Positions 8,746-17,819 of a DNA stretch of 64,000 nucleotides are shown one piece after another. The stretch lies in the NCBI RefSeq assembly GCF_018403685.1, contig NZ_BOVK01000011.1, forward strand, positions 62,001 to 126,000. Direction: 5' to 3'. The DNA comes from Xylanibacillus composti (GTDB lineage Bacteria > Bacillota > Bacilli > Paenibacillales > K13). The stretch's first letter is position 1. Each line of letters opens with the position of its first letter. The notes beneath the pieces are model-generated. The model was not told the origin of the DNA. It saw only the letters and a program-made list of their open reading frames with translations, and ran no database searches. The translations under genes were made by a program, and so were the position numbers.

Positions 8746-9687
8746 TCAACGATATGCGCCCCTTTCCTCCAGCGCCTTGACCATCCGGTACACCGTGCGA
8801 TGCAGCGGCAAATCGAGGCGTTGCTTCTCGGCCTCTGAGAGCAGGGCGCCCGTTATGGCATCAATCTCCGTCGTTCGTCCAAGACTGACATCCTGGAGCA
8901 TAGAGGATTGATTGTCCGCTGTAGCCTCGCATACTTGAACCAGCCTGGCCCACAACTGCCCGCAATCGATCGGCTTTTGCAGCATCCGCGCCAGCAGGCA
9001 CGCCTCATTGGCCAATTCGCGCAACATTGCGCTGGCATGTGCAAGCTGAAGCAGCTGCCCGTTGCGGATGTGAAGGAGTGCGGTTAGCGGATTGATACAC
9101 GCATTTACCAGCAATTTATTCCAAATCGCTGTATCGATATCATTCGACACATCGTTCGCAAATCCTGCCTTTCTCCACAAAGCTGCGAGCTTTTTTTCTT
9201 CATCCTTCGCCTGACCGCCAGCCAGCCTTCCCCACTCGGTCTTTCCTCTTCCGGTATGGATGACATGGCAGCCGTCGACACGCAATGCCGCCTCTGTCGT
9301 TACAGCTGCATAAAGCGACTCCCCAAGAATGGCAGCCGCTCTTTCCATGTGGCCGATGCCGTTCTGAAAGCAGATCCAGCGGGTCTGATCGCCGCAGCAA
9401 TTGCGCACCTGCCTCAGCATCTCTTCGCCAAGCTGATGCTGCTTGACCATCAGCAGCACCCATTCGGGATGCAACGCCCGCTCCCGCATGCCGGCAAGCG
9501 GCTCTGCCGATACATGGACAAGGACAGACTTGCCGCTGCCTGCTTCCTTGATCGTTATGCCACGCTGCCGAATGACCTCCGCCTGCTCCGATGTGCGGGT
9601 AAGCAGCAGCACGCGGTTGCCCGCTGCCTGCAATCTCCCCGCCCAAAGCAAGCCTAAAGAGCCTGCGCCAACTATGATTACGCGCAT
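8746..9687 (-). CDS. panE: 2-dehydropantoate 2-reductase
   Basis: Ketopantoate reductase, NADPH-dependent step of pantothenate and coenzyme A synthesis. The 313-aa protein starts MRVIIVGAGSLG with the Rossmann GxGSxG motif, has VKQHQL near residue 80, FQNGIGHM near 108, and the C-terminal family motif KLLVNACINPLTALL near 190 that carries the catalytic Lys. The start has AAGGGGGGAGC at good spacing. In B. subtilis the orthologue ylbQ lies just upstream of yllA (bshC), so the location is conserved. The ApbA/PanE family includes some non-pantothenate reductases, which is the main doubt. Confidence 0.88.
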   Translation of the reverse strand: MRVIIVGAGSLGLLWAGRLQAAGNRVLLLTRTSEQAEVIRQRGITIKEAGSGKSVLVHVSAEPLAGMRERALHPEWVLLMVKQHQLGEEMLRQVRNCCGDQTRWICFQNGIGHMERAAAILGESLYAAVTTEAALRVDGCHVIHTGRGKTEWGRLAGGQAKDEEKKLAALWRKAGFANDVSNDIDTAIWNKLLVNACINPLTALLHIRNGQLLQLAHASAMLRELANEACLLARMLQKPIDCGQLWARLVQVCEATADNQSSMLQDVSLGRTTEIDAITGALLSEAEKQRLDLPLHRTVYRMVKALEERGAYR

Positions 9688-9792
9688 ATGCTCCCCCCTT
9701 TCCCGGGTGTTTGTTCTACTAACATAGCAAAAACAACGAACGAATGGAAATAAGCTCGCGCCAGAAAAAACAAGATCAGCCCGAGCGGAAAC

Positions 9793-9823
9793 TAAAAAAG
9801 ACGCCGGTATTCCCGTGCGTCTT
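9793..9823 (-). terminator. Terminator after rsfA
   Basis: On the minus strand AAGACGC (9817-9823), 11-base loop, GCGTCTT (9799-9805), then TTTTAG. Located 12 bp after the rsfA stop. Confidence 0.8.
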
Positions 9824-9834
9824 CTGCTTCGTGC

Positions 9835-10446
9835 TTATTCGATTCTTTCGAGGTTCCCATTGGCATCCATCTTGAAGCGAGGCTTCTGCTCCTCCTGCTC
9901 CTCCGCGAGAAAGGCCATTTTGCGCGCGCGCTCCATAATCTGCAGCAATGCCTTGTAATCTTCATTAAAGGTGCCGTTCTGCTTCATATCCTCGTATTCC
10001 TCGCGAAGCTTCTTCAGCTCTTCTTCCTTATCTGCAAGCTGCTGCTCCAGCTGCTTGATCTTGCGCTCATTCTCCTGATAGCTTCCTTTCCACTGACGCA
10101 AGAAACGTATGATCGCATCCATGGACATCTGTTCTTCCGCATTCGTTCCGGCTCTTGCTGCTTCCGAACCGCTTCCGGAACGGGTCAGCTCCGAAGAGCC
10201 TGTCTGGCGTTTAAGCTGATTACGCTTTTGCCGCTGTGCCTTGGCGATTTGTATGGCCGCCTCATATTTTTTGCGCACGCAGGAGTTCCAGCGAAACCCG
10301 CATGCTGCCGCAGTTCTTCCAATCCTCTCGCCTACTTCTTCAAATGCGGAGAGCTGAGTTCCCCCATCGCGAATATGCCGCAAGGTCACCTCCGCCAAAA
10401 TCAGATCGTCATCTGCTGTCCATGCATCCTGTCTAACTGCAGTCAT
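9835..10446 (-). CDS. rsfA: Prespore-specific regulator, RsfA family
   Basis: A 203-aa protein with an N-terminal Myb/SANT-like helix-turn-helix (about residues 6-65: [18 protein letters not shown] and [16 protein letters not shown]), a basic linker, and a C-terminal coiled coil (about 120-165, [20 protein letters not shown]). This is the layout of RsfA/YlbO, which in B. subtilis is made in the forespore under sigma-F and tunes sigma-F-dependent genes. The location next to panE is the same as in B. subtilis. A possible sigma-F promoter and an 18-bp near-palindrome lie upstream (separate entries). Confidence 0.85.
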   Translation of the reverse strand: MTAVRQDAWTADDDLILAEVTLRHIRDGGTQLSAFEEVGERIGRTAAACGFRWNSCVRKKYEAAIQIAKAQRQKRNQLKRQTGSSELTRSGSGSEAARAGTNAEEQMSMDAIIRFLRQWKGSYQENERKIKQLEQQLADKEEELKKLREEYEDMKQNGTFNEDYKALLQIMERARKMAFLAEEQEEQKPRFKMDANGNLERIE

Positions 10447-10501
10447 ACCTGTAACCTCCCAATCATAATAAGTAGACCTTACTTTATCTTTATGCGCATA
10501 G

Positions 10502-10519
10502 TAGATTTCATAGAATCTA
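10502..10519. promoter_or_regulatory. Near-palindrome upstream of rsfA
   Basis: TAGATT-TCATAG-AATCTA, six-base perfect arms around a six-base centre, about 56 bp before the rsfA start and downstream of the possible sigma-F promoter. Could be an operator; no regulator can be named from sequence alone. Confidence 0.35.
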
Positions 10520-10530
10520 TTTTATAGTAC

Positions 10531-10560
10531 TTATATAGCCAAAAAATCGGCCGTTCATAC
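10531..10560 (-). promoter_or_regulatory. Possible sigma-F promoter of rsfA
   Basis: On the minus strand GTATG (10556-10560), 15-bp spacer, GGCTATATAA (10531-10540). This resembles the sigma-F/G pattern (GTATA-like -35, GGnnAnAnT-like -10) with the usual spacing, and B. subtilis rsfA is sigma-F dependent. One or two positions differ from consensus. Confidence 0.4.
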
Positions 10561-10659
10561 CTCAACTTGCACATAATTCCCCGAACATCCGGAAAAACTA
10601 GGGGGAGACCGCGTTAGTCTGATCGTCACAAAAGTTTGCGATTTCGTCATATCTCACCG

Positions 10660-10688
10660 TTTACAGTGCCGCATGCAACAGGTATAAT
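10660..10688 (+). promoter_or_regulatory. Sigma-A promoter of the DUF2626 gene
   Basis: TTTACA (10660-10665), 17-bp spacer, TATAAT (10683-10688), 59 bp before the GTG start. Confidence 0.85.
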
Positions 10689-10747
10689 GTTTCGTAGTGA
10701 ATGGATAGAATCGATGATGTTGTGCAGATGAGAGGGGGATTTCACTA

Positions 10748-10987
10748 GTGGCAAGAATGTATCGCGTTCTCGGCTTTTGGACATTGGTCATCGGCTTAAT
10801 GGCGCTGGCTGGTCATATGACTTCCATGGCGCTGCTGTTTTTTTTCCAGACCGCTGTCTTCGTGTTCCTCGGGTACATGAATTTGTCCGAGAAGGCATAT
10901 ATGATGATTTTCTGGGGTTACATGGCAGTATGCTTCATGGGCTTTACGTATTACACGTTCTTCCATATGAAGCCGCTTCTCGCATAA
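10748..10987 (+). CDS. DUF2626 family small membrane protein (YqgY-like)
   Basis: A 79-aa protein with three hydrophobic segments (about residues 6-22, 25-43, 50-70) and the family N-terminus M-RMYRVLGFW. This matches the DUF2626 family, represented by YqgY in B. subtilis, of unknown function. The start is GTG, nine bases after AGAGGGGG, chosen because the conserved RMYRVLGFW begins two codons in. It stands alone between its own sigma-A promoter and a strong terminator, so it is monocistronic. Confidence 0.8.
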   Translation: MARMYRVLGFWTLVIGLMALAGHMTSMALLFFFQTAVFVFLGYMNLSEKAYMMIFWGYMAVCFMGFTYYTFFHMKPLLA

Positions 10988-11009
10988 GGAATACGACCAA
11001 AACACATAA

Positions 11010-11042
11010 GGCCTTCCGGCATTGTTACCGGAAGGCCGTTTT
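11010..11042 (+). terminator. Terminator after the DUF2626 gene
   Basis: Perfect 10-bp stem GGCCTTCCGG (11010-11019) and CCGGAAGGCC (11028-11037) with an 8-base loop, followed by GTTTTCC. Confidence 0.85.
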
Positions 11043-11067
11043 CCATTTATGGGGTACTATGGTCGCT

Positions 11068-12186
11068 TCATTTGCGTGCTGTCATCACCTTGAACAGTTC
11101 GCTCATGCCGTCGCTCAGCAAGAGCTGGCGAATGGAGCGGTTGCGGCGTGCGGCGGCGCTGAAGGGATCCGTTCCTGCATGGGACTGCAGCTTCTCGAAG
11201 ATGCCGTTGTCGACGAGAAATTGTTTCTGCGTCACAACCGTTACCTCTCGAAGCCCGGCCTCCTCGGCCGCCTGTCTGCACTGATCAAATGGCACATGGC
11301 TGGTCATATCCTGCTCGCCCGGCCAGGCAAAGGGATCATCATAAGCTTGGTGCTGCCGATAGCAAAGGAACGTCCCGTTCATTCGATGCGGACTGTACAG
11401 CTCTGCCCGGCCATCGCCATAGTCAATAGCGGTGATCCATCCCGTCGAGAGCGTCTCAGCCACACACCTGACCCACTCCAGCGCCTTCTCGTGAAATTCA
11501 AATTGCTGATGCAGCTTCCAGTTCATTCCCCAGCCCTCGATCACTTGCCTGATTCGATGATCGGCCAGCGGCTTCCAGACGCCTCCAAGAACTTGCCGTT
11601 CCTCATCCCAGCCTACCCACATTTCTTCATAGCCGTGCTCGCCGGCACGAAGCCGGCGAACCGGAAAGGCGTCCAGCAGTTCATTGGCCAGCACAATCGT
11701 AAACGGCTTGTTTGCTTGACTGATCCATTCTGCATCGGATATCCATTCACATCGGTCCGCATGCGCTTGCAGCCGCTGCGCCTGCTGGACACGATGACTC
11801 GGACTGCGCTCTATCGACATATAGCGAAGTCGTGCATACAGGCTCGGATAATCGGTTCGCAGCGTTTCCAAGATGGCCGCAGCCATTCGCCCATCGCCGC
11901 CGCCCCATTCCGCAATACAGAGCAATTCGGGGCAGCCGGCCTGCTTGTCCACGGCTGCAAAGTGAGAGGCCAACACTTCCCCCATAATTGTACCCAGATG
12001 CGCACTCGTATAAAAATCGCCAGACTTCCCCAGCTTCTCCCCGGGCCGCATGTAATAGCCGAACTCCGGATCGTATAAACAAAGATCCATATACTCTTGA
12101 AATGCCATGATCCCGTCCGGTTTTTGCAAAAGGAGCTGCCTGATTTGCTCTCGGGCGTCCGCGCGCTGATTTCCATCATTGCTCAT
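11068..12186 (-). CDS. Class I SAM-dependent methyltransferase, MidA/DUF185 family
   Basis: A 372-aa protein of the family that includes mitochondrial NDUFAF7/MidA, an arginine methyltransferase for complex I; the bacterial substrates are mostly unknown. Family signs: the N-terminal YMDLCLYDPEFGYYMR near residue 25, GDFYTSAHLGTIMGE near 50, the SAM-binding loop IAEWGGGDGRMA near 85, and ANELLDAFPVRR near 155. The reading frame extends further upstream, but ATG 12186 has AAAGGAGA eight bases before it and gives the family's usual start. It is divergent from the lipoprotein gene at 12283. Confidence 0.8.
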   Translation of the reverse strand: MSNDGNQRADAREQIRQLLLQKPDGIMAFQEYMDLCLYDPEFGYYMRPGEKLGKSGDFYTSAHLGTIMGEVLASHFAAVDKQAGCPELLCIAEWGGGDGRMAAAILETLRTDYPSLYARLRYMSIERSPSHRVQQAQRLQAHADRCEWISDAEWISQANKPFTIVLANELLDAFPVRRLRAGEHGYEEMWVGWDEERQVLGGVWKPLADHRIRQVIEGWGMNWKLHQQFEFHEKALEWVRCVAETLSTGWITAIDYGDGRAELYSPHRMNGTFLCYRQHQAYDDPFAWPGEQDMTSHVPFDQCRQAAEEAGLREVTVVTQKQFLVDNGIFEKLQSHAGTDPFSAAARRNRSIRQLLLSDGMSELFKVMTARK

Positions 12187-12282
12187 ATATTGTCTCCTTT
12201 CCCTTTTCAGATGTACCCGGTATAATGAGGGGTGAATATCATAAATATGAATCAACCATAGAATGAAGGAGATTTCGCGCTT

Positions 12283-13209
12283 ATGTCTATGAAACCCAAC
12301 GCTCTACTACCCACGATACTGCTATTTTTCACAGTGCTTCTGCTCACCGGCTGTACCCCGAAGGGCGAAAAGCTGGCAGAAGAGCTGCACGCCGCCTGGA
12401 ACAACCAGCAAGCGATAACGACTCATCATATGAGCGGCAAAGCTGAACTGCAGTTGGACCTTCCCTTGGCTGATGCCGAGCAGCAACCATTAACAAGCGC
12501 GCTCCTGTATTCTCTCTTGCACAGCCAATATGCATGGCAAGGCTCAAGCGATGCGGATGCCGCCCGATTTGAGACGACTATGACGATCACGCCGGCCGCC
12601 TTGGGTGCTGCCATCCACATTCCCATATTAATAGAAGAAAACACCTTGTACTTCCATCTGCCAATGATCAACAAAGCGGACGAGTATATGGAAATTCCGA
12701 TGGGCGATCAGTTTGGCGCGACCGCCGCCCAGATGCAGGGCGTGTTCGCTGAATGGCTCGCCGGGATCACTTCCAGTGTGGACGTATCCTGGCTAACGGA
12801 AGCAGAAGCCGGGCACCCGGAACACCGCCTTATTCACATGGCCATCAGCGATGAGCGGCTGCCCCTTGTCCTGAATGCCGCCGCTGACCAGTGGGATCGC
12901 ATGCTGTCCCGCCTGACCGAAGCCGAACTGGACGCGTCGCTTCTTCGTGATGTCGCTCTGGGCGACTATCTCCGCAGCGCCTCATTCAGCAAGGATGGAC
13001 ATCTGAACGTCACGCTGGATGCGAACGGGCATATTTATGCCATCGAGCTTTTCCTTCCGTTTCTTGTCGATGGTCCAAGCGGAGAAGCTGCTGAACAGCT
13101 GATCTCCTTCCATTATACATGGGACCGGATCAATGAAGAAATCGAAAGGCTCCAGTCCAAACCTGCCCTTACCAAATCATTGGATGCCATCTATCCGCTG
13201 ATCAAGTAA
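12283..13209 (+). CDS. Putative lipoprotein of unknown function
   Basis: A 308-aa secreted protein: basic start MSMKPN, hydrophobic signal segment (about residues 8-20) and lipobox LLTGC with the lipidated Cys near residue 24. The rest is acidic and mostly beta/alpha mixed with no motif I recognise. AAGGAGA precedes the ATG. A TATAAT stands at 12221-12226 but has only a weak -35. The next gene, 80 bp on, is another probably exported protein on the same strand, so the two may be expressed together. Confidence 0.6.
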   Translation: MSMKPNALLPTILLFFTVLLLTGCTPKGEKLAEELHAAWNNQQAITTHHMSGKAELQLDLPLADAEQQPLTSALLYSLLHSQYAWQGSSDADAARFETTMTITPAALGAAIHIPILIEENTLYFHLPMINKADEYMEIPMGDQFGATAAQMQGVFAEWLAGITSSVDVSWLTEAEAGHPEHRLIHMAISDERLPLVLNAAADQWDRMLSRLTEAELDASLLRDVALGDYLRSASFSKDGHLNVTLDANGHIYAIELFLPFLVDGPSGEAAEQLISFHYTWDRINEEIERLQSKPALTKSLDAIYPLIK

Positions 13210-13290
13210 AGCGGCGCCGACCCAAGCAAGAAAAAACATTCATGAAATACCCGCTCTACTGATACGCTGTAGTGTAAGGAGGGGGAACAC

Positions 13291-14393
13291 TTGGCGGTTC
13301 TACGTTCGTCCAAGCTATTCACATGGATGGCCATTGCAGCCATCATCGCGGCTGCCATCATCCCGCAGCCTGCTGCAGCAGATCCGACCGTCGATGAGCT
13401 TCACGAACTGCTGGAAAAGGACTGTCGATTCACGAAATCGACAGAGAACTGGAGCGTCTGAAGGAACGGCAATCCGCTACCCAAAGCAGGCTGCAGGAAA
13501 CCCAAGTGCAAATCCGGAAGCAGGAAGCAGTCGTTGCCGAGGTTCGCCAACAATCCGGCGAAGTGCTGCGGGCTTATTATATGGGGGAACGGGACTCCAT
13601 AGCGATGCTGTTCTTCTCTGCAGGCTCTTTGCAAGAGCTGCTCATGGTCTGGGATTTCGCTGAAGCGATCTTCCAAAGCGACCGCAAAAAATTAACCCGG
13701 CACCAGCAGGAGCTCGCATCCTTGAATGAGCAGCGCGAACAGCTCCGGCAAACGGAGCTGGAGCTGGCGTTTCTGCGCCATTCCCTGCTTGAGCAGCGGC
13801 AGCGGGTCATCGCGCTTCAGGCCGAGCTCGATGAAAGGCTGGCGGAACAAGCTGAAGCTCAGGCTGTTCTGGCGCAGATCGAGGCGCTGACCGAAGATTG
13901 GGACCGCATCGGACTGCCAATGTTCAATCGTTACATGAGCACACTCGCCAAGGCGATGGAAACGTTGCCGAGTTTTGTCCAGGCTCACCCGGACCACCTG
14001 AGCAAGGGCAGGGGCAGCACGTTTTCCTTCTATATGACAGATGATGAACTGAATCAGTTTCTCCAGGAATTCGACCCGATGTTTGATAACCTTCGCTTTG
14101 CTTTCGGCGATGGGAAGCTCCAGGCTTTCGGCCGGGAAGACGACACCACGATCAGCATGAGCGGACAGTATGTAGTGATGAATGAACCGGAGAATCATAT
14201 CCGCTTTTTGCTGGAGCGCCTCGCCTACAACGGGTTTGCTTTGCCAGACACAACCGCCAAAGATCTCGAAGAACGCTACCATCTGGGCTTCTACCCGAAG
14301 CAGCTTATGGATGGGGTGACGATCACAGCTGTGCAGATCGAGCCAGGCAAGCTGACGATTGCAATGCAGATCAATTTCAGCCTTTGGTTTTAG
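13291..14393 (+). pseudogene. Exported coiled-coil protein, interrupted by a frameshift
   Basis: Reading from TTG 13291, six bases after AAGGAGGGGG, gives a signal peptide (hydrophobic core WMAIAAIIAAAIIP, then PAAAD as probable cleavage region), DPTVDELHELLEK, and then the frame fails near 13415-13420 (GAAAAGGAC) and stops at 13458. Shifting one base restores LSIHEIDRELERLKERQ and continues without a stop to 14393. Total length is 1103 nt, one short of a whole number of codons, so a single missing base (for example a third G) explains it; the repaired product would be 367 aa. The body is a long coiled coil (about residues 35-210), reminiscent of the PcsB/CwlO type, then a C-terminal domain I do not recognise. 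Real mutation, assembly error or slippage cannot be told apart here. Confidence 0.75.
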
Positions 14394-14402
14394 GGGGCTC
14401 GC

Positions 14403-15695
14403 TTAATCGTTCCGCTCATCTTGCGTGAACGAGCGCTGCATAGTCTCAATTGCTTCTGCAAGGCTGCTTGCGTCCGGCCGGTCGCTATCATGCAGCAGCT
14501 CCAGTTCCCGAATCACCGCGGTTTGTTGGTGATAGAAGGAAGGGGCGGAGCGATATGCCTCCAACCGCTGCAATGCGGCTGAAATGACAGAAGCCGGTAC
14601 CGGCGAGGCACCGCTGTATAAGGGGGAAGCGCTGTTGGAAACAGGGGCGCCTCCCCCTTGTTCCATTATCGCCAGTTGAAGGGAAGCGTCGTTCACAGCA
14701 TTCACCCACTCGAAAGCCTCTCGTTCATATTCCGACTTGGAGGAAACGGCAAAGCTTCTTCCGGGCTGCCAGGCGCCCGACCACCCATCCTCAGACTGGG
14801 GCAGAACAGCTGCCCGCAGCGATGCACTTCCATCGAATTGATGCAGCGCCGACAAAGGGGCGGCGGCAACCATCGCTTGGCCATCGGCAACCTGCGAAAG
14901 TACCGAAGCATAAGGAGCGGCAGTGAGTCGCACTGGAAGGCTCTGACCGCCGCCTAACTTCCATTCCCATGCCTCTGCTTCTTCCTGCAGTGAATCCGCT
15001 GGGCGACTTAGCTGGAACAGCTGCGTTCCTAACGCTGTAAGCAGCATCGGATCGCGTCTCAAAAGCAGCCATTCGCCGCCTGCCGGCGAGTCGTGGCTTG
15101 CCCGGCGCGCTTCCAGCCATTCAGCCACATCCGCATAAGCGGCACCTTCAGGCCACTCCCCCTCGTCTGCGCGATAGACGAATAAGTACGGGTCTATGTC
15201 TACAGGCATTCCCCATGCAATCCCGTTCCATTCCACCTGAGCATCTACGGCACGCGAAACATGAGAAGAATCGCCATCTCCGGGTGATTGCTCCTTCACT
15301 TTGGCCAAATAGCCCGTGGCAGCAAATTCAATAATCGCGGTATTGGGAAGCAGCACGATATCTGGAATGTCTCCAGTTCTTGTGCGTTCCCGAATTTCCA
15401 TGGATGCCGCCGAGGGCTCCAATCGTTCCAATGTGTAAGTATGGTGAGGCCGGCTTTCCGCATAGGCGGCATGCTTTTTTTGCAATGCCTCAAACTCGGC
15501 CTCCTGCATGGCAACGGCAATGTGCAACGCCGCGCTCCGAGTTTCCGCAGGCGGACCACTAATAGAAGGCGGACCGCTGCCTGCAGGACCATCCTGAGGC
15601 CTCGAATATTCGGTTCCCTTGAAGAATACGCCTGATACAGTAATCAGGATCATGCCAATCAGCAGGGTAAACCAGACACTCTTTCCTTTATACAT
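14403..15695 (-). CDS. Membrane-anchored solute-binding-like protein
   Basis: A 430-aa protein with an uncleaved-looking N-terminal hydrophobic segment (residues 7-25, no lipobox Cys), a Pro/Gly/Ser linker to about residue 50, then a fold resembling family 1 extracellular solute-binding proteins: HIAVAMQEAEFEALQKK, RERTRTGDIPDIVLLPN and NGIAWGMPVDIDPYLFVY (about 60-170). No permease is nearby, so a transport role is not supported; a sensor or wall-associated role is equally possible. It converges with the coiled-coil gene, the stops being 9 bp apart, with no obvious terminator between. Confidence 0.55.
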   Translation of the reverse strand: MYKGKSVWFTLLIGMILITVSGVFFKGTEYSRPQDGPAGSGPPSISGPPAETRSAALHIAVAMQEAEFEALQKKHAAYAESRPHHTYTLERLEPSAASMEIRERTRTGDIPDIVLLPNTAIIEFAATGYLAKVKEQSPGDGDSSHVSRAVDAQVEWNGIAWGMPVDIDPYLFVYRADEGEWPEGAAYADVAEWLEARRASHDSPAGGEWLLLRRDPMLLTALGTQLFQLSRPADSLQEEAEAWEWKLGGGQSLPVRLTAAPYASVLSQVADGQAMVAAAPLSALHQFDGSASLRAAVLPQSEDGWSGAWQPGRSFAVSSKSEYEREAFEWVNAVNDASLQLAIMEQGGGAPVSNSASPLYSGASPVPASVISAALQRLEAYRSAPSFYHQQTAVIRELELLHDSDRPDASSLAEAIETMQRSFTQDERND

Positions 15696-15785
15696 AGGCG
15701 CTCGCCTCCTCCTTCATCATAGCAAATCAATGTCGTTTATTCTATAATGGCGAAAGAAAAGTTGAAGAGAAGGAGAAGAGTGCCC

Positions 15786-16277
15786 ATGAAGCTTGCCGAG
15801 TATGTACGCCCGGCCATCGACATACAAATCCCTCAAGGAAAACGTCCCGGCTATTATGCGCAGTTCGTGAAGGAGCTGGCCGGCAATGCATGCCTGTATG
15901 ACCGCGACAAAGAGTTGCTGATCGCCCAGGATGAGCATCAGCTGCAGGACATTTGCCGGGTCGTAGATCGCTACGCCTTTCCTTATGAAGCGATGCAGGT
16001 GCTCGAACTGCCCGGAAACAGCGAGTTCGGCCGCTATGCCGACGATTACGGCTTTCACTCCCGCTCTGAGCGAATGTACTTGTACCTGGATCACATTTAT
16101 GCCTTTCAGCTTATCGGCGGAGAATGGACGCAGGCGCGCTTCCAGATCGACGAGTATTTGCTTGCGGCTGTGCACGAGGAGCAATCGCCGATATGGATCG
16201 TGCCTGCCGAACACCAAGATCTGATGACGGGCATTGCCAAAGCTTATGGCTGCAAGCTTGTGCCGGCGTTGACGTGA
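15786..16277 (+). CDS. Conserved hypothetical cytoplasmic protein
   Basis: A 163-aa soluble protein without signal or membrane segment and no motif I recognise. Sequence is rich in aromatic and acidic residues (GRYADDYGFHSRSERMYLY near residue 80). The frame opens at 15747, but ATG 15786 has AAGGAGAAG in front, whereas the first ATG overlaps a TATAAT-like sequence and has no ribosome site. Monocistronic, followed by a long hairpin shared with convergent ylaK. Confidence 0.55.
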   Translation: MKLAEYVRPAIDIQIPQGKRPGYYAQFVKELAGNACLYDRDKELLIAQDEHQLQDICRVVDRYAFPYEAMQVLELPGNSEFGRYADDYGFHSRSERMYLYLDHIYAFQLIGGEWTQARFQIDEYLLAAVHEEQSPIWIVPAEHQDLMTGIAKAYGCKLVPALT

Positions 16278-16295
16278 AGCTCCAATACCTGGAAC

Positions 16296-16361
16296 CAAAC
16301 AAAGAAATCGCCCTTTATGGAGGTGCCCACTCCCTCCAAAAAGAAGCGATTTCTTTGTTTG
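16296..16361. terminator. Long hairpin between convergent genes
   Basis: Perfect 16-bp arms, CAAACAAAGAAATCGC (16296-16311) and its complement (16346-16361), enclosing a 34-base loop that itself holds TGGAGG/CCTCCA. The right side is T-rich (TTTCTTTGTTTGTT), so it could end the plus-strand gene at 16277; it would also serve ylaK from the other side. Confidence 0.6.
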
Positions 16362-16389
16362 TTAGATGACGGTCCCGTCGACAGCTCGT

Positions 16390-17721
16390 TTATAGCAAAT
16401 CGGCCGCCAGCTGGGCTAGATGCGAGCGCTCGCCCTTCTCAAGGGTAACATGACCGCTAATTTGCTCGCGCTTGAAGCGTTCTACTGTGTGCGTCAAGCC
16501 GTTGCTGGCGGAATCGAGATACGGATGGTCGATCTGCTCGGGATCGCCGAGCAGCACAATCTTGCTCCCCTCGCCGACCCGCGAGACAATCGTCTTGACC
16601 TCATGCTTCGTTAAATTTTGCGCCTCGTCAATAATGATGAACTGTCCCGGAATCGATCTGCCGCGGATATACGTGAGCGCCTCTACCTGAATGCTGCCCA
16701 GTCCGGCCAGTATCTTGTCGATGTCTCCCGGTTTCTTCGTATCGAACAGAAACTCCAAGTTGTCGTAGATCGGCTGCATCCACGGCCGCAGCTTCTCCTC
16801 CTTCTCACCGGGCAAATATCCGATATCCTTGCCCATCGGTACGACTGGCCGGGCAATAAGCAGCTTCTTGTATTTACGCTCATCCTCAACCTTCATCAAT
16901 CCCGCCGCGAGCGTCAGCAGGGTTTTGCCGGTTCCTGCTTTTCCCGTCAACGTGACCAGCGAAATATCGTCGTTCAAGAGCATTTCCAGCGCCATGCGCT
17001 GCTGTGCGTTGCGGGCGCCGATCCCCCAAATTTGCTCATTGCTCAGATGAAGCGGCTCCAGGGTGCCGCCATCCTGCGAAACCTTGAGCAGAGCCGATTT
17101 ATTCGATCCCATTTCATCCTTCAGGATAACAAATTCATGCGGGTTCAGCTCAATCCCGGCTTGCAAATTTTTGACGGAAAGACTCCGGTATGAATAAAAA
17201 TCGTCGATGACAGAAGGGTGCACCCTGAGCGTGCAGTGTCCCGTGTACAACTCTGAATGGCTGACGATTCGGTCCGACATATAATCCTGCGCGGTCAAAC
17301 CCAGCACATCCGCTTTGATGCGCACCAAGGTGTCCTTGCTTACCAGCACAACCGGTCTCGGTTCGTCCTTCTCTTGCTGCTCTACATGGTAATTGAGCGC
17401 TACCGCGAGAATCCGGTTGTCGTTCGTACTTTCAGCGAATGTCTCCTGCATCCGCATAAAGCTTCTATGATTCAATTCAACCTTGACCATGCCCCCGCTG
17501 TCCAAGGTTACACCGTCATGCAGTCGCCCTATCGCCCGAAAACTGTCCATCAATCGGGAAACATAGCGCGCATTGCGGCCAAGCTCATCGGCATTCCTCT
17601 TTTTGTTATCAATTTCCTCCAACACCACTGCAGGAATAATGACCTCATTATCCTCGAAAGCGAATACAGCATTCGGATCGTGCAGAAGCACATTCGTATC
17701 CAGAACAAAAATTTTCTTCAT
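16390..17721 (-). CDS. ylaK: PIN domain-PhoH ATPase fusion (YlaK-like)
   Basis: A 443-aa protein with an N-terminal PIN ribonuclease domain (about residues 3-150; acidic residues in VLDTNVLLHDP, and in STNDNRILAVA) and a C-terminal PhoH-type P-loop ATPase (Walker A TGKAGTGKTLL near 264, Walker B FIIIDEAQN near 358). Such PIN-PhoH proteins are proposed RNA helicase/ribonuclease pairs. Length and gene context (ylaJ and ylaL next door) match B. subtilis YlaK. The ATG has GGAGGGAC upstream. It is divergent from ylaJ, about 100 bp apart. Confidence 0.88.
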   Translation of the reverse strand: MKKIFVLDTNVLLHDPNAVFAFEDNEVIIPAVVLEEIDNKKRNADELGRNARYVSRLMDSFRAIGRLHDGVTLDSGGMVKVELNHRSFMRMQETFAESTNDNRILAVALNYHVEQQEKDEPRPVVLVSKDTLVRIKADVLGLTAQDYMSDRIVSHSELYTGHCTLRVHPSVIDDFYSYRSLSVKNLQAGIELNPHEFVILKDEMGSNKSALLKVSQDGGTLEPLHLSNEQIWGIGARNAQQRMALEMLLNDDISLVTLTGKAGTGKTLLTLAAGLMKVEDERKYKKLLIARPVVPMGKDIGYLPGEKEEKLRPWMQPIYDNLEFLFDTKKPGDIDKILAGLGSIQVEALTYIRGRSIPGQFIIIDEAQNLTKHEVKTIVSRVGEGSKIVLLGDPEQIDHPYLDSASNGLTHTVERFKREQISGHVTLEKGERSHLAQLAADLL

Positions 17722-17819
17722 TTCAAGTCCCTCCGTTGGCGTTTGGTGGAAAGATACATGGATCTACCCTTTTCAGGCAACAATAATCCTAGTCAAACGG
17801 GAAAGAAAGGACGATGCAT

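Noticed and set aside
10777-12078. Open frame of 433 codons on the plus strand opposite the MidA-like gene
   Set aside because: Begins inside the DUF2626 gene in another frame and runs over its terminator; the reverse strand has a clear methyltransferase.
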